From Phytoactinopolyspora mesophila (GTDB taxonomy: Bacteria > Actinomycetota > Actinomycetes > Jiangellales > Jiangellaceae), in contig NZ_WLZY01000001.1 of NCBI RefSeq assembly GCF_010122465.1, positions 372,001-436,000 on the forward strand: a stretch of DNA of 64,000 nt, in the 5' to 3' direction. This document shows positions 7,730 to 15,773 of the stretch, piece by piece. How positions within the stretch are numbered: the stretch's first letter is position 1; each line of letters begins with the position of its first letter. Made by a program: the position numbers and the translations under genes. The notes under the pieces are model-generated. The model had not been told where the DNA came from and did no database searches. It was given only the letters and a program-made list of their open reading frames with translations.

Positions 7730-8989
7730 TTAGGCGTGTCCCGTGGCCGCCGCGCGTCGACGAGACAGCGCATCAACCGCCGCCGCCAGGAGCAGCACAA
7801 GTGCGGTGACGATGAACTGCACCGAGGAAGCCGACGTGATCAGTGGCAGCCCATTGGCGATGGTGGCGACGACCAAGCCGCCGAGCACCGCATCGCGCAC
7901 CTTGCCTTTGCCGCCGAACAACGACGCGCCACCGATGACGGCGGCCCCGACCGCGAGCAGGAGGGTGATCGAGCCACCAGTGGAGGGCGAGATGGAATTG
8001 TCGCGAGAGGCGAACAGGACGCCGGCACTGGCCGCCATCGTCGAACAGATGATGAAACAGATGACCTTGACGCGGCCCACGTTGATACCCGCCCGGCGGG
8101 CGGCCTCGACGCTGCCCCCGATGGCGTAGATATGCCGGCCGAACGCGGTCCGGGACAACACGAACGTCAGGCCGACCAGAATCACCGTGGTGATCGGCAC
8201 GATGTAAGGCATGCCCTTCAAGGACGTGAGCTCCGGGTTCACACTGCGTTCCTGGTTGAGCAAGTGGGTGCCGACGCCGGCCAGCACGGCGAACGCGCCG
8301 ATCTTGAATCCGAGGATCGACGGTGGTTGCACCGGAAGCCCGCGGCGTTTCCGCTTGCGCGCACCGCTGAGTGTCACAGCCGCGTAGCCGCTGACGACGA
8401 GGATGGTGAACACCCATCCCAACGCCGGCGCCACGTTGCTCTTCATGATTGACAAGATCGTGTCACTGCGCACCGGGATGGTTCCGCCCTCGCCGATCAC
8501 CCACAGCATCATCCCCTGGAGCCCGAGGAAGTAGGCCAAGGTGACGACGAATGACGGGACCCCGAGCCGGGAGACGATCAAGCCGATGGTGAGCCCGATC
8601 ACGGCTCCGGCCAGGAGGCAGGCAGCGAGAGCGAGCGGCCAGGCAACGCCGTGGTGGGTCATCAGGACGGCGAGGACCGCACCGGAGGCACCAGCGGCGA
8701 CCCCCGCGGACAGATCGATCTCCCCAAGGAGGAGAACGAAGACCAAGCCCATGGCGATGAAGATGATCGCCGCGCTCTGGTTGAGCAGATTGGCGAAGTT
8801 CAGCAAGGACGCGAAGCGATTGGGGTTCATCGCGGTGAAGAACACCATCAGCGACAAGAGCCCGAGAATCGCGGGCAGCGCACCGACCTCGCCGCCTCGC
8901 ACCCGGGAGAAGTAGCCACGCAGAGAGCTCCGGATCGAGGTCTGCTCGACAGGGACCTCGCTGGCCTCGAGAACCGATGTCTTGGTCAC
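7730..8989 (-). CDS. Sugar ABC transporter permease (xylose/ribose-type, CUT2/BPD_transp_2)
   Basis: 419 residues with about ten membrane helices. The diagnostic segments of the CUT2 permeases are present: GEIDLSAGVAAGASGAV, RLGVPSFVVTLA, the cytoplasmic coupling segment AIGGSVEAARRAGINV, and ATIANGLPL near the C-terminus. It starts with GTG at 8989, overlapping the ATPase stop by four bases, so the two are translationally coupled. With the ATPase and lipoprotein upstream it should form a type-I importer for a pentose-like sugar. Its closest visible relative in the window is the permease at 16879-18009. Confidence 0.92.
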   Translation of the reverse strand: MTKTSVLEASEVPVEQTSIRSSLRGYFSRVRGGEVGALPAILGLLSLMVFFTAMNPNRFASLLNFANLLNQSAAIIFIAMGLVFVLLLGEIDLSAGVAAGASGAVLAVLMTHHGVAWPLALAACLLAGAVIGLTIGLIVSRLGVPSFVVTLAYFLGLQGMMLWVIGEGGTIPVRSDTILSIMKSNVAPALGWVFTILVVSGYAAVTLSGARKRKRRGLPVQPPSILGFKIGAFAVLAGVGTHLLNQERSVNPELTSLKGMPYIVPITTVILVGLTFVLSRTAFGRHIYAIGGSVEAARRAGINVGRVKVICFIICSTMAASAGVLFASRDNSISPSTGGSITLLLAVGAAVIGGASLFGGKGKVRDAVLGGLVVATIANGLPLITSASSVQFIVTALVLLLAAAVDALSRRRAAATGHA

Positions 8990-9762
8990 GCCGCCACTTC
9001 CTTCGCCGGTAGGCCGAGGTTGCCACTGCGTCCCGCGGTGATGAGCTCGACGATTTGTGCATGCGTGACGTCAGCGGCGGGGATCTGGGCGGCCATCTGA
9101 CCGAGGTACAGAGTCGCGATCCGATCCGCGACTTCGAAGACGTCGATCATGTTGTGCGAGATGAAGATGACAGCCAGCCCGCGGGTCGCGAGCCCTCGGA
9201 CCAGGTTCAGCACCTGTTCGGTCTGTGCCACCCCCAGTGCGGCCGTGGGCTCGTCCAGAATGACGACCTTGCTGTTCCATAACACGGCGCGGGCGATCGC
9301 CACCGTCTGCCGCTGGCCACCTGACAAGCTGGCAACCGACATCCGCACCGACGGGAGCGTCCGCACCGACAGGCCGCGCAATGTCTCGACGGCCTTCTGC
9401 TCCATCGTGGTCTCGTCGAGCGCCACCCTGGAACGTAGCTCGCGACCGAGGAACATGTTGTGCACGACGTCGAGGTTGTCGCACAGCGCCAGGTCCTGGT
9501 AGACGACCTCGATGCCCAGCGCGTTCGCGTCCTTCGGGTTGTGGACGCTGACCTCGCGACCCTCGAAACTGTAGGAGCCGGTGTCGAAGGGCTGGCTTCC
9601 CGAGATCCCCTTGATCAGGGTCGACTTGCCGGCGCCGTTGTCTCCGACGAGCGCCAGCACCTCTCCCGCATAGACGTCGAGCTCCACATCCTTGAGGACA
9701 TGGACCGCTCCGAAACTCTTGTTGATGCCGCGCAGCGTCAGCACGGGCTGCTTCTCTGTCAT
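8986..9762 (-). CDS. Sugar ABC transporter ATP-binding protein
   Basis: 258 residues, a single ABC domain. Walker A GDNGAGKST is at residues 40-48, the Q-loop in VVYQDLALCDNLDVV, the signature LSGGQRQ around 146-152, Walker B VVILDEPTAALG and the switch His in VIFISHNM. Classical XylG/RbsA proteins carry two ABC domains in one chain; here a single domain must dimerise, as in FrcA-like systems. It follows the lipoprotein gene after a strong hairpin and overlaps the permease gene by four bases. Compare the ABC part of the kinase fusion at 12533, which has the same layout. Confidence 0.93.
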   Translation of the reverse strand: MTEKQPVLTLRGINKSFGAVHVLKDVELDVYAGEVLALVGDNGAGKSTLIKGISGSQPFDTGSYSFEGREVSVHNPKDANALGIEVVYQDLALCDNLDVVHNMFLGRELRSRVALDETTMEQKAVETLRGLSVRTLPSVRMSVASLSGGQRQTVAIARAVLWNSKVVILDEPTAALGVAQTEQVLNLVRGLATRGLAVIFISHNMIDVFEVADRIATLYLGQMAAQIPAADVTHAQIVELITAGRSGNLGLPAKEVAA

Positions 9763-9790
9763 TGCACCTCGTTCAGCTCGAATGTCGGCG

Positions 9791-9841
9791 TGATCATCGG
9801 CATTCTCCGCCCATGGGCGAGACGGAGAATGCCGATGATCA
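9791..9841. terminator. 19-bp perfect hairpin between binding-protein and ATPase genes
   Basis: TGATCATCGGCATTCTCCG (9791-9809) pairs perfectly with 9823-9841 around a 13-base loop containing CCCATGGG. It lies 20 bases after the lipoprotein stop and before the ATPase start. Such stem-loops in importer operons protect or terminate the upstream mRNA so that the binding protein is made in excess; that role is inferred here. Confidence 0.75.
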
Positions 9842-9860
9842 CAGAGGGAGCGCTCGGCTA

Positions 9861-10997
9861 CTACTCGACGCCGTACTCCTCACAGGCCGCCTGGAGCTCC
9901 TCGGTGGTGCAGAGCTTCTCCGCGGTCGTGAAGCCGTCGGCCACGACGTCCTTCACGGTGTCCGCGAAGATCGGCTGTGGGGTCAGCAGGACCGAGGCGA
10001 CGTCCTCGCCGGTCTCGGTGTCCTCCACGGTGGCATCGGCGAGGGCGTCGGCTGCCTCCCGATCACCGTGGGCGAGCGCTACCGCCAGCTCGACGGCCGC
10101 CTCGGCCTCGGCTTTGACCGCCTTGTAGACGGTCACGCACTGCGTTCCGAGCAGGACCCGCTGGAGGCCTTCGTCGGTGGCGTCCTGACCGGTCACCGGG
10201 ATCGATCCGGCCAGTCCGTTGCGGTCGAGCACGGAGATCACCGCTCCGCCCAGACCGTCGTTGGCAGCTGCGACTCCGACGAACTCGCCACCTGTTCCGG
10301 TGAAGATCTGCTCGAACATGGTGCCGGCTTCGGTGTTGTCCCAATCAGGTACCGACTGGTCGTCGGCGATGCCGTAGCCCGCGCCGGTGACCGCGGCTTC
10401 GTAACCCTCCTTGAACAAGGTCGCGTTGTTGTCCGTAGGAGACCCGTTGAGCAGAACCACGTCACCGTCGGTGACACCGTCCTCCTGCAGACAGGTCACC
10501 AGGCCTTCGCCGATCGCGGTGCCGACAGCGACGTTGTCGAACGACACGTAGTACTCCGCGCCACCACCGAGGGTGAGCCGGTCGTAGTCGATGACCGGGA
10601 TGCCGGCCGAAGCAGCGTTGCTGATGACCGCGCTGCCGGTCTCGCTGTCGAGGTTGACGATGAGCAGCACGTCGTAGCCGGCGCTGATCATTCCGTCGGC
10701 GATGGTCTGGAAGTTGCTGGTCTCGCCCTCGGCATTCTGAATGTCCGCCTCGACGCCGGCGGCGTCGAAGGCCTCTTGGAGCAGGGGCCGGTCGGCAGTC
10801 TCCCAGCGTGCAGACGAAGCCGAATCGGGAAGGATCACACCGACCGTGGCAGCTCCCTCTTCGGTCGTATCGTTGCTGGTCGACTCCGAGTCGTTCTCAG
10901 CGTTGCCATCGTCGGTGCCGCAGGCGGCCAAGGTCAGCCCGGCGGCGATGCTGGCCGCTAGCGCGGTGCGCGCGACGCGGCGAGACGAGATGTTCAC
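9861..10997 (-). CDS. Sugar ABC transporter substrate-binding lipoprotein (XylF/ChvE-type)
   Basis: 378 residues. The start is GTG 10997, six bases after GGGAGGA. A lipoprotein signal ends with LTLAAC, making Cys26 the lipidated residue, followed by an acidic Ser/Thr-rich linker. The rest is a two-lobed periplasmic-binding domain of the galactose/ribose/xylose class: VGVILPDSASSARWE, GYDVLLIVNLDSETG, GIPVIDYDRL, VLLNGSPTDNNATLF and VTGQDATDEGLQRVL. The YDR and GQDA segments match sugar-contact loops of XylF-like proteins, so a pentose is the best guess. First gene after the ROK repressor. Confidence 0.93.
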   Translation of the reverse strand: MNISSRRVARTALAASIAAGLTLAACGTDDGNAENDSESTSNDTTEEGAATVGVILPDSASSARWETADRPLLQEAFDAAGVEADIQNAEGETSNFQTIADGMISAGYDVLLIVNLDSETGSAVISNAASAGIPVIDYDRLTLGGGAEYYVSFDNVAVGTAIGEGLVTCLQEDGVTDGDVVLLNGSPTDNNATLFKEGYEAAVTGAGYGIADDQSVPDWDNTEAGTMFEQIFTGTGGEFVGVAAANDGLGGAVISVLDRNGLAGSIPVTGQDATDEGLQRVLLGTQCVTVYKAVKAEAEAAVELAVALAHGDREAADALADATVEDTETGEDVASVLLTPQPIFADTVKDVVADGFTTAEKLCTTEELQAACEEYGVE

Positions 10998-11130
10998 AAG
11001 TGTCCTCCCGGATCAGAGCTACGAGGTACCACGTCTGTTGCGTGGCCATGAGTCTGAGCGCGGGTCCGGTTGGCGTCAAGCCTCAAACGCAATGCCGTTT
11101 ACATCTTGTTAATGGATTCTTTTCATGCCA

Positions 11131-12291
11131 TCAATCTGGCGAGCGGGCGCCAATCAGGCCTGCGAGGAGCGCGCCTACCGCCACCGTGCGTTCTCCTAGC
11201 GGCGAGAGCATGAGGTGCGTCGTGCTGGCGACTCCGGGCAGGACCGCGCGGCGAAACCCTCGCCGGACGGGTTGGAGCCAGGCATCGCCGGCGGCCGTCA
11301 ACGGCCCGCCGAGGGCGATCTCGGCTGGGTTGAGGATCATCGCGAGCCAGCCGAGTGCGCGGCCGAGCGTCTCTCCAGCCTCCTCGAGAATATGCAAGGC
11401 AACGGGGTTGTCCGCGCTCAGAAGGTCGAGCACGTCCTGGAGGACGAGATCGCGCTCGAGCGCCGTGCCCAACGCGGACCGGATCGATTCAGCTGAACTG
11501 ACCGTCTCCACGCAGCCACGGCGTCCGCAGCGGCACACGATCGCCAGCCGAGGGTCAAGCGTGAGATGGCCGATCTCTCCCGCCGCCCCGGAGTGGCCGC
11601 GCAGGAGCTGGCCGTCCACCGCGACCCCAGCGCCGATTCCCTGCGCGACCTTGACGAACACCACTGCTCCCTGCCGCTCGGGGTGGCTGCCCAGAGCGAT
11701 CGCACCGAGGTTGGCGTCGTTCTCGACAACTACCGGACGGCCGAAGGTTCGATGGAGCTCATCCTGCAGGGGGACGTCCACCCACGCGGGGTGGATCGCC
11801 GCTTCCGTCACCGCTCCGGTTGAGGTGTCCACCGGCGCCGGGATTCCCATCGCGATACCCGAGATGTGGTGTTGCTCGATGCCCGTGTCCGCGCGGACGG
11901 CGTCGACCAGCGGGCCGATCGTGTCGAGCGCGGCCTGCGGGTTGTGCCATGCGGGCAGCTCAGTGGCTCGTTCGGCCAGGACGTCACCAGCGTCGGTTCC
12001 CACGACCACCCGCACGTGTGTCCGGCCGGCGTCGATGCCTATCCCGTACCGGCGACGCCGGGGTGAGCGTTTGACCATCCGGCTGCGCCGGCCGTTGGAG
12101 ACACCCTTGGTGACGACGAGTTCGCCTTCACTGCTCAGGGTGCGGACCAGCCCGGACACCGTGGCGGCCGACAAGCCAGTCATGCGGGCCAGTTCGGCCT
12201 GACTTATCTCGCCTCCGTCTTGGAGCGCCTCGAGTAGGCGCTGCCGGTTGGCAAGCCGCAACCCGGACAGCGATCCAGGGCCGGATTCCAC
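11131..12291 (-). CDS. ROK family transcriptional repressor
   Basis: 386 residues from a GTG start. Residues 14-60 form a MarR-like winged helix (EISQAELARMTGLSAATVSGLV). Residues 83-380 form the ROK sugar-kinase fold: YGIGIDAGRTHVRVVVG for the phosphate loop, END192 for the catalytic aspartate, GAAGEIGH with the sugar-binding Glu and His, and the zinc motif CRCGRRGCVE at 253-262. Retained sugar and zinc residues suggest it still senses a sugar, as XylR and NagC do. It precedes the importer genes on the same strand and is divergent from the ABC-kinase fusion, so it may control both. Confidence 0.92.
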   Translation of the reverse strand: MESGPGSLSGLRLANRQRLLEALQDGGEISQAELARMTGLSAATVSGLVRTLSSEGELVVTKGVSNGRRSRMVKRSPRRRRYGIGIDAGRTHVRVVVGTDAGDVLAERATELPAWHNPQAALDTIGPLVDAVRADTGIEQHHISGIAMGIPAPVDTSTGAVTEAAIHPAWVDVPLQDELHRTFGRPVVVENDANLGAIALGSHPERQGAVVFVKVAQGIGAGVAVDGQLLRGHSGAAGEIGHLTLDPRLAIVCRCGRRGCVETVSSAESIRSALGTALERDLVLQDVLDLLSADNPVALHILEEAGETLGRALGWLAMILNPAEIALGGPLTAAGDAWLQPVRRGFRRAVLPGVASTTHLMLSPLGERTVAVGALLAGLIGARSPD

Positions 12292-12382
12292 GTTACTTCC
12301 GCCTTGCCGGCGTGGGTATGTGTGTCAGCGAGGGCTTTGCCGTCATGATCTGAAGGCTACACTGCCACTCTAGACGCTTCGG

Positions 12383-12398
12383 ATTGGTGCGGACCAAT
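12383..12398. promoter_or_regulatory. Candidate ROK operator between the two transporter operons
   Basis: ATTGGT-GCGG-ACCAAT is a perfect 6+6 dyad in the 241-base divergent gap between the ROK gene and the ABC-kinase fusion. It is the best short dyad I see there, but it is weak on its own and no second copy was found before the lipoprotein gene. Confidence 0.3.
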
Positions 12399-12532
12399 TC
12401 TCGGGCGGGCATGGTTTCCGCGCCAGGACGGACTATCATCATGCGGCACGACCAGCCATCGCGGGCGGCTCCTCGGGCCCGGTGGCTTCGCAGGCCCGAT
12501 GTCAGTCTCTGTACCGATGCGATGGAGCACGC

Positions 12533-15079
12533 ATGAGGACCAGCCGAGCGCATCGCACGGCGCGAGCCGCGACTGCGCTGACGTCTGGCACCCATGACGT
12601 AGCCGGCCCCCGCTTGCCGGGGGATGATGCGGGCGTGGCCGGCGTCGGCGACCGTCCTCACCCTGAGGTCCGGCTCTCGATGAGAGAAGTGACCAAGTGG
12701 TACGGGCGGCTCCGGGCCCTTGATCAGATAACTCTGAGCGTCCACCACGGGGAGATCGTCGCCGTAGTCGGCGAGAACGGAGCCGGCAAATCAACCCTGG
12801 TCAGCTGCATCGCCGGGTACGCGCAGATCGACGGAGGCCGCATCGACATCCGGCCCGCCCGGGAGCGTGCCGGTACGGCGCCACCGCAGATCGCGGTGAC
12901 CTGGCAGGACCTGGGTCTGTGTGAAGACCTCGATGTGGTCGCCAACATCTTCCTGGGCCGGGAGCACACGCGCGGGCTGCTGGCCGAGAACCGGATGGCC
13001 ACCGATGCGCGCAACGCTCTCGACCGCTTCGGGTCACAGCTCAGCGATGTGCGGGCACGCGTCGACACGCTGTCCCGCGGCGAACGTCAAGAGGTCGCGC
13101 TCGCTCGTGCCATCGCGACCGAGGCGGAACTGCTCGTGCTCGACGAACCCACCGCGTCGCTGAGTGCCATGCGGCGCGCCGCCGTCGTGGAGTTGCTCCG
13201 GGAGCTTCGTGATGCCGGCCAGGCGATCCTTCTGGTCAGCCATGATCTCGAGGAGGTCTTCTTACTCGCCGACCGGATTCTGGTGTTGCGCCATGGCCGG
13301 ATCGTCGCGACCGTGTCGCCCGCTGAGGTCCACGTCGACGACGTCGCCGCACTGATGTCCGGCATCGAATCGGAGTCCACCGCGCGCCGTCAGCTCAACA
13401 GGCTCAAGAGCCTGGTCGAGCAGCTTTCGGCGGCCGACCCGGCCGCGTCACTCCCGCTCGTCGTCTCGGCGACAGCGGCCGCCCTCGACCAGGACATGTT
13501 GTGTGTGCATTTGCTCGAGCCGACCCCTGGCGGCACCGTGCTGCGGCGCACCGCAGCTATCGGCTTACCCGATCCACTGGTTGAGGTCACCCTCGAGGTG
13601 GCTCCAGGTAGCGCCGGAGGTTTGATCGGCACGGCGGCCGCCACGGGGCAGCTCGTCGTGGTGGATGACGCCAGCGACGACCCAGCCTGGTCCGGGTTCT
13701 TTCAGCTGGCAACGGCTGCCGGCGTCCGGAGTGGGTGGTCCACACCTATCATCGGGTCGACCGGTGTCCTTGGCACCATCACCGGTTTCAGCACCTCCGC
13801 GGGCCGTCTCGACCCGGACCGAGCCGAGCTGGTGTCCTTGTACGCCGGCCATGCCGCGACGGCGATCGAGCGCGAGCAACTGATCGATGAGGTGAGCCGG
13901 AGAAACGAGATACTCGAGTCCCTACGAGCCATGCTCGAGTCGCTCGCGGGACCGGACCGGGTTGACGGCGGATTGTCAGTTGCACTGCTGGCGCTGTGCC
14001 GGGGACTAGGGGCGTCGGCCGTGGGCGTCCTGGTCGCTGGTGTCCCAGAGGTTGGGGGAGCGGAGCCATCGTGGGTGGAGATCGACCTCGACGGCGCGTC
14101 CGCTGATCGCCTGCGCGAACTCGCGGAACAGGCCGCGAGTTCCGCTTCAGATGCGCAGCGCCTGAGCGATGGGCTGGCCGTCGCTGGGTTGCCGCTCCCC
14201 GAGGGGCAGGGCATCCTGATCAGCCAGTGGGCCGATCAGGCTGAGCCAGGTCGCGACCGACTCGAGCTGCTCGACGACGCCAGGCGGTCGCTCGCTCTGG
14301 CGCTGGAGCGCGAGGGCCTCGAGCGGGCGCGCCGCGAGGCCACGGCAGCGCGGCGGTCCCAACATCTCCAGCGCGAGCTGCTGCAACAGCTCAGCCACGA
14401 GCTGCGCACGCCGCTCACCGCGATCCGTGGATACGGTTCGACCCTCCTGCAGCCGGACCTCACCTGGGACGCCGCGTCCGTCGAGCGGTTCCTCACCGCG
14501 ATCACCACGGAGTCCGCGCGGATGGAGCGGCTGGTCGATGATCTACTCGACTCCTCCGCGATCGAATCCGGGGTGCTGAGTCTTCGTCGTGACTGGACCG
14601 ACTTGCGCCTCGTGCTGGAGGCCGCGCGGAGCTGCGTCCCGGACCGGGACCGGATCCGGATCCGGGCCGCGGATGACCTCGAACCCATCTGGGCCGATCA
14701 TGATCGCCTCGAGCAGGTCTTCGTCAACCTGCTGGAGAACGCCGTCCGCCACGGCGATCCCCACGGTGAGGTTCGTGTCACGGCGGCTCGAGGCGTCGCC
14801 AGCGCCACCATGGAGGTGTTGATCAGCGACGATGGTGACGGCGTTCCGCCGGACGTCGTCGACCGTCTCTTCGAGCCGCGGGTGCGGCACAAGGAGAGCA
14901 CCGGCGCCGGGCTCGGATTGTCCATCGCCCGTGGCATCACCGAGGCCCATGGCGGCAGTTGCGAGCTGCTACCCGGGTCGCCCACGACGTTCCGCGTCAC
15001 TGTGCCCATCGAGCCGGTCGACTTCGATCCTGTTGAACGTCCGTCCGCGGATGCCCCGGGAGTATCACGTCATGGATGA
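12533..15079 (+). CDS. ABC transporter ATPase fused to GAF domains and a histidine kinase
   Basis: 848 residues from ATG 12533, five bases after GGAG; a start 17 codons upstream lacks a box. Residues about 46-280 are a sugar-importer ABC domain: Walker A GENGAGKST (80-88), Q-loop WQDLGLCEDLDVV, a degenerate signature LSRGERQ (180-186), Walker B LLVLDEPTAS and switch His in LVSHDLEEV. Residues about 300-450 are a GAF domain, about 480-590 a second GAF-like region. HisKA follows with LSHELRTPLTAIRGYG (His622), then HATPase_c with N-box VNLLENAVRHG, G1 SDDGDG and G2 GAGLGLS. No membrane helix or signal peptide is seen. The response regulator gene overlaps by eight bases and binding protein and permease genes follow, so the protein probably powers the importer and signals at the same time. 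Confidence 0.93.
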   Translation: MRTSRAHRTARAATALTSGTHDVAGPRLPGDDAGVAGVGDRPHPEVRLSMREVTKWYGRLRALDQITLSVHHGEIVAVVGENGAGKSTLVSCIAGYAQIDGGRIDIRPARERAGTAPPQIAVTWQDLGLCEDLDVVANIFLGREHTRGLLAENRMATDARNALDRFGSQLSDVRARVDTLSRGERQEVALARAIATEAELLVLDEPTASLSAMRRAAVVELLRELRDAGQAILLVSHDLEEVFLLADRILVLRHGRIVATVSPAEVHVDDVAALMSGIESESTARRQLNRLKSLVEQLSAADPAASLPLVVSATAAALDQDMLCVHLLEPTPGGTVLRRTAAIGLPDPLVEVTLEVAPGSAGGLIGTAAATGQLVVVDDASDDPAWSGFFQLATAAGVRSGWSTPIIGSTGVLGTITGFSTSAGRLDPDRAELVSLYAGHAATAIEREQLIDEVSRRNEILESLRAMLESLAGPDRVDGGLSVALLALCRGLGASAVGVLVAGVPEVGGAEPSWVEIDLDGASADRLRELAEQAASSASDAQRLSDGLAVAGLPLPEGQGILISQWADQAEPGRDRLELLDDARRSLALALEREGLERARREATAARRSQHLQRELLQQLSHELRTPLTAIRGYGSTLLQPDLTWDAASVERFLTAITTESARMERLVDDLLDSSAIESGVLSLRRDWTDLRLVLEAARSCVPDRDRIRIRAADDLEPIWADHDRLEQVFVNLLENAVRHGDPHGEVRVTAARGVASATMEVLISDDGDGVPPDVVDRLFEPRVRHKESTGAGLGLSIARGITEAHGGSCELLPGSPTTFRVTVPIEPVDFDPVERPSADAPGVSRHG

Positions 15080-15773
15080 CCGGACCGGGATTCTCATCGT
15101 CGAGGACGACCGCAACATCGTGGATCTGCTGCGCTCGAATCTCCTCGCGCGCGGGCACCGCGTCATGGTCTCGCGCGACGGCGCCGATGTGATCACGCAG
15201 CTGGGGGAATCCGCGCCGGACCTCGTGCTGCTGGATCTCATGTTGCCCAAGCTGGATGGGTTCGAGCTGTGCCGGTCGATCCGCGAACGCTCCGACGTGG
15301 GGATCGTCGTGCTTTCGGCGCGTCGGGGCGAGACGGACAAGGTGCGTGCCCTCAATCTCGGCGCGGATGACTACTTGACGAAGCCCTTTGGCATCGATGA
15401 GCTGCTCGCCCGGATCCACGCGACGCTGCGCCGATCCCGGCCGGCGCCACGGGGCAGCTCGGCCATGTCCGTCATCGAAGTGGGTGATGTCCGGATCGAC
15501 TTCGACGCGCAGTCGGTCTCGAAGGCCGGCGAGCATGTGCATCTCACGCCCACGGAATACGCTCTGCTGCACGAGCTGGCGACCAACCAGGGACGGCTGC
15601 TGTCGCACGCGGAGCTGTTGCGTCGGGTGTGGGGGAGCGGCTACGAAACCCAGACCGAGTACACCCGGGTCTATATCGCCCGGCTGCGCGCCAAACTCGA
15701 GACAGCGGGCGGCCCAGACCTCATCGTGACCGAGCCACGGGCGGGTTATCGGTTTGCCGCGGTGCGGCAATGA
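15072..15773 (+). CDS. OmpR/PhoB-family response regulator
   Basis: 233 residues. The receiver domain (1-120) has the acidic pocket E11-D12-D13, the phospho-acceptor Asp55 in LVLLDLMLPKLDG, the Ser/Thr switch in VVLSARRGETDK and Lys104 in YLTKPFG. The C-terminal winged helix (about 135-230) contains LTPTEYALLHELATNQGRLLSHAELL and the recognition helix TRVYIARLRAKLE, ending with the typical GYRF wing. ATG 15072 lies inside the kinase gene's end, giving an eight-base overlap, and its stop overlaps the lipoprotein start. It is the evident partner of the fused kinase; its targets may include the two importer operons. Confidence 0.95.
   Translation: MDDRTGILIVEDDRNIVDLLRSNLLARGHRVMVSRDGADVITQLGESAPDLVLLDLMLPKLDGFELCRSIRERSDVGIVVLSARRGETDKVRALNLGADDYLTKPFGIDELLARIHATLRRSRPAPRGSSAMSVIEVGDVRIDFDAQSVSKAGEHVHLTPTEYALLHELATNQGRLLSHAELLRRVWGSGYETQTEYTRVYIARLRAKLETAGGPDLIVTEPRAGYRFAAVRQ

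Noticed and set aside
8986-9762. Possibility that the single-domain sugar ATPase is a truncated XylG
   Set aside because: XylG/RbsA have two ABC domains, but single-domain ATPases of about 260 residues are normal in related importers; ends are clean and the neighbour gene overlaps, so no truncation is inferred.
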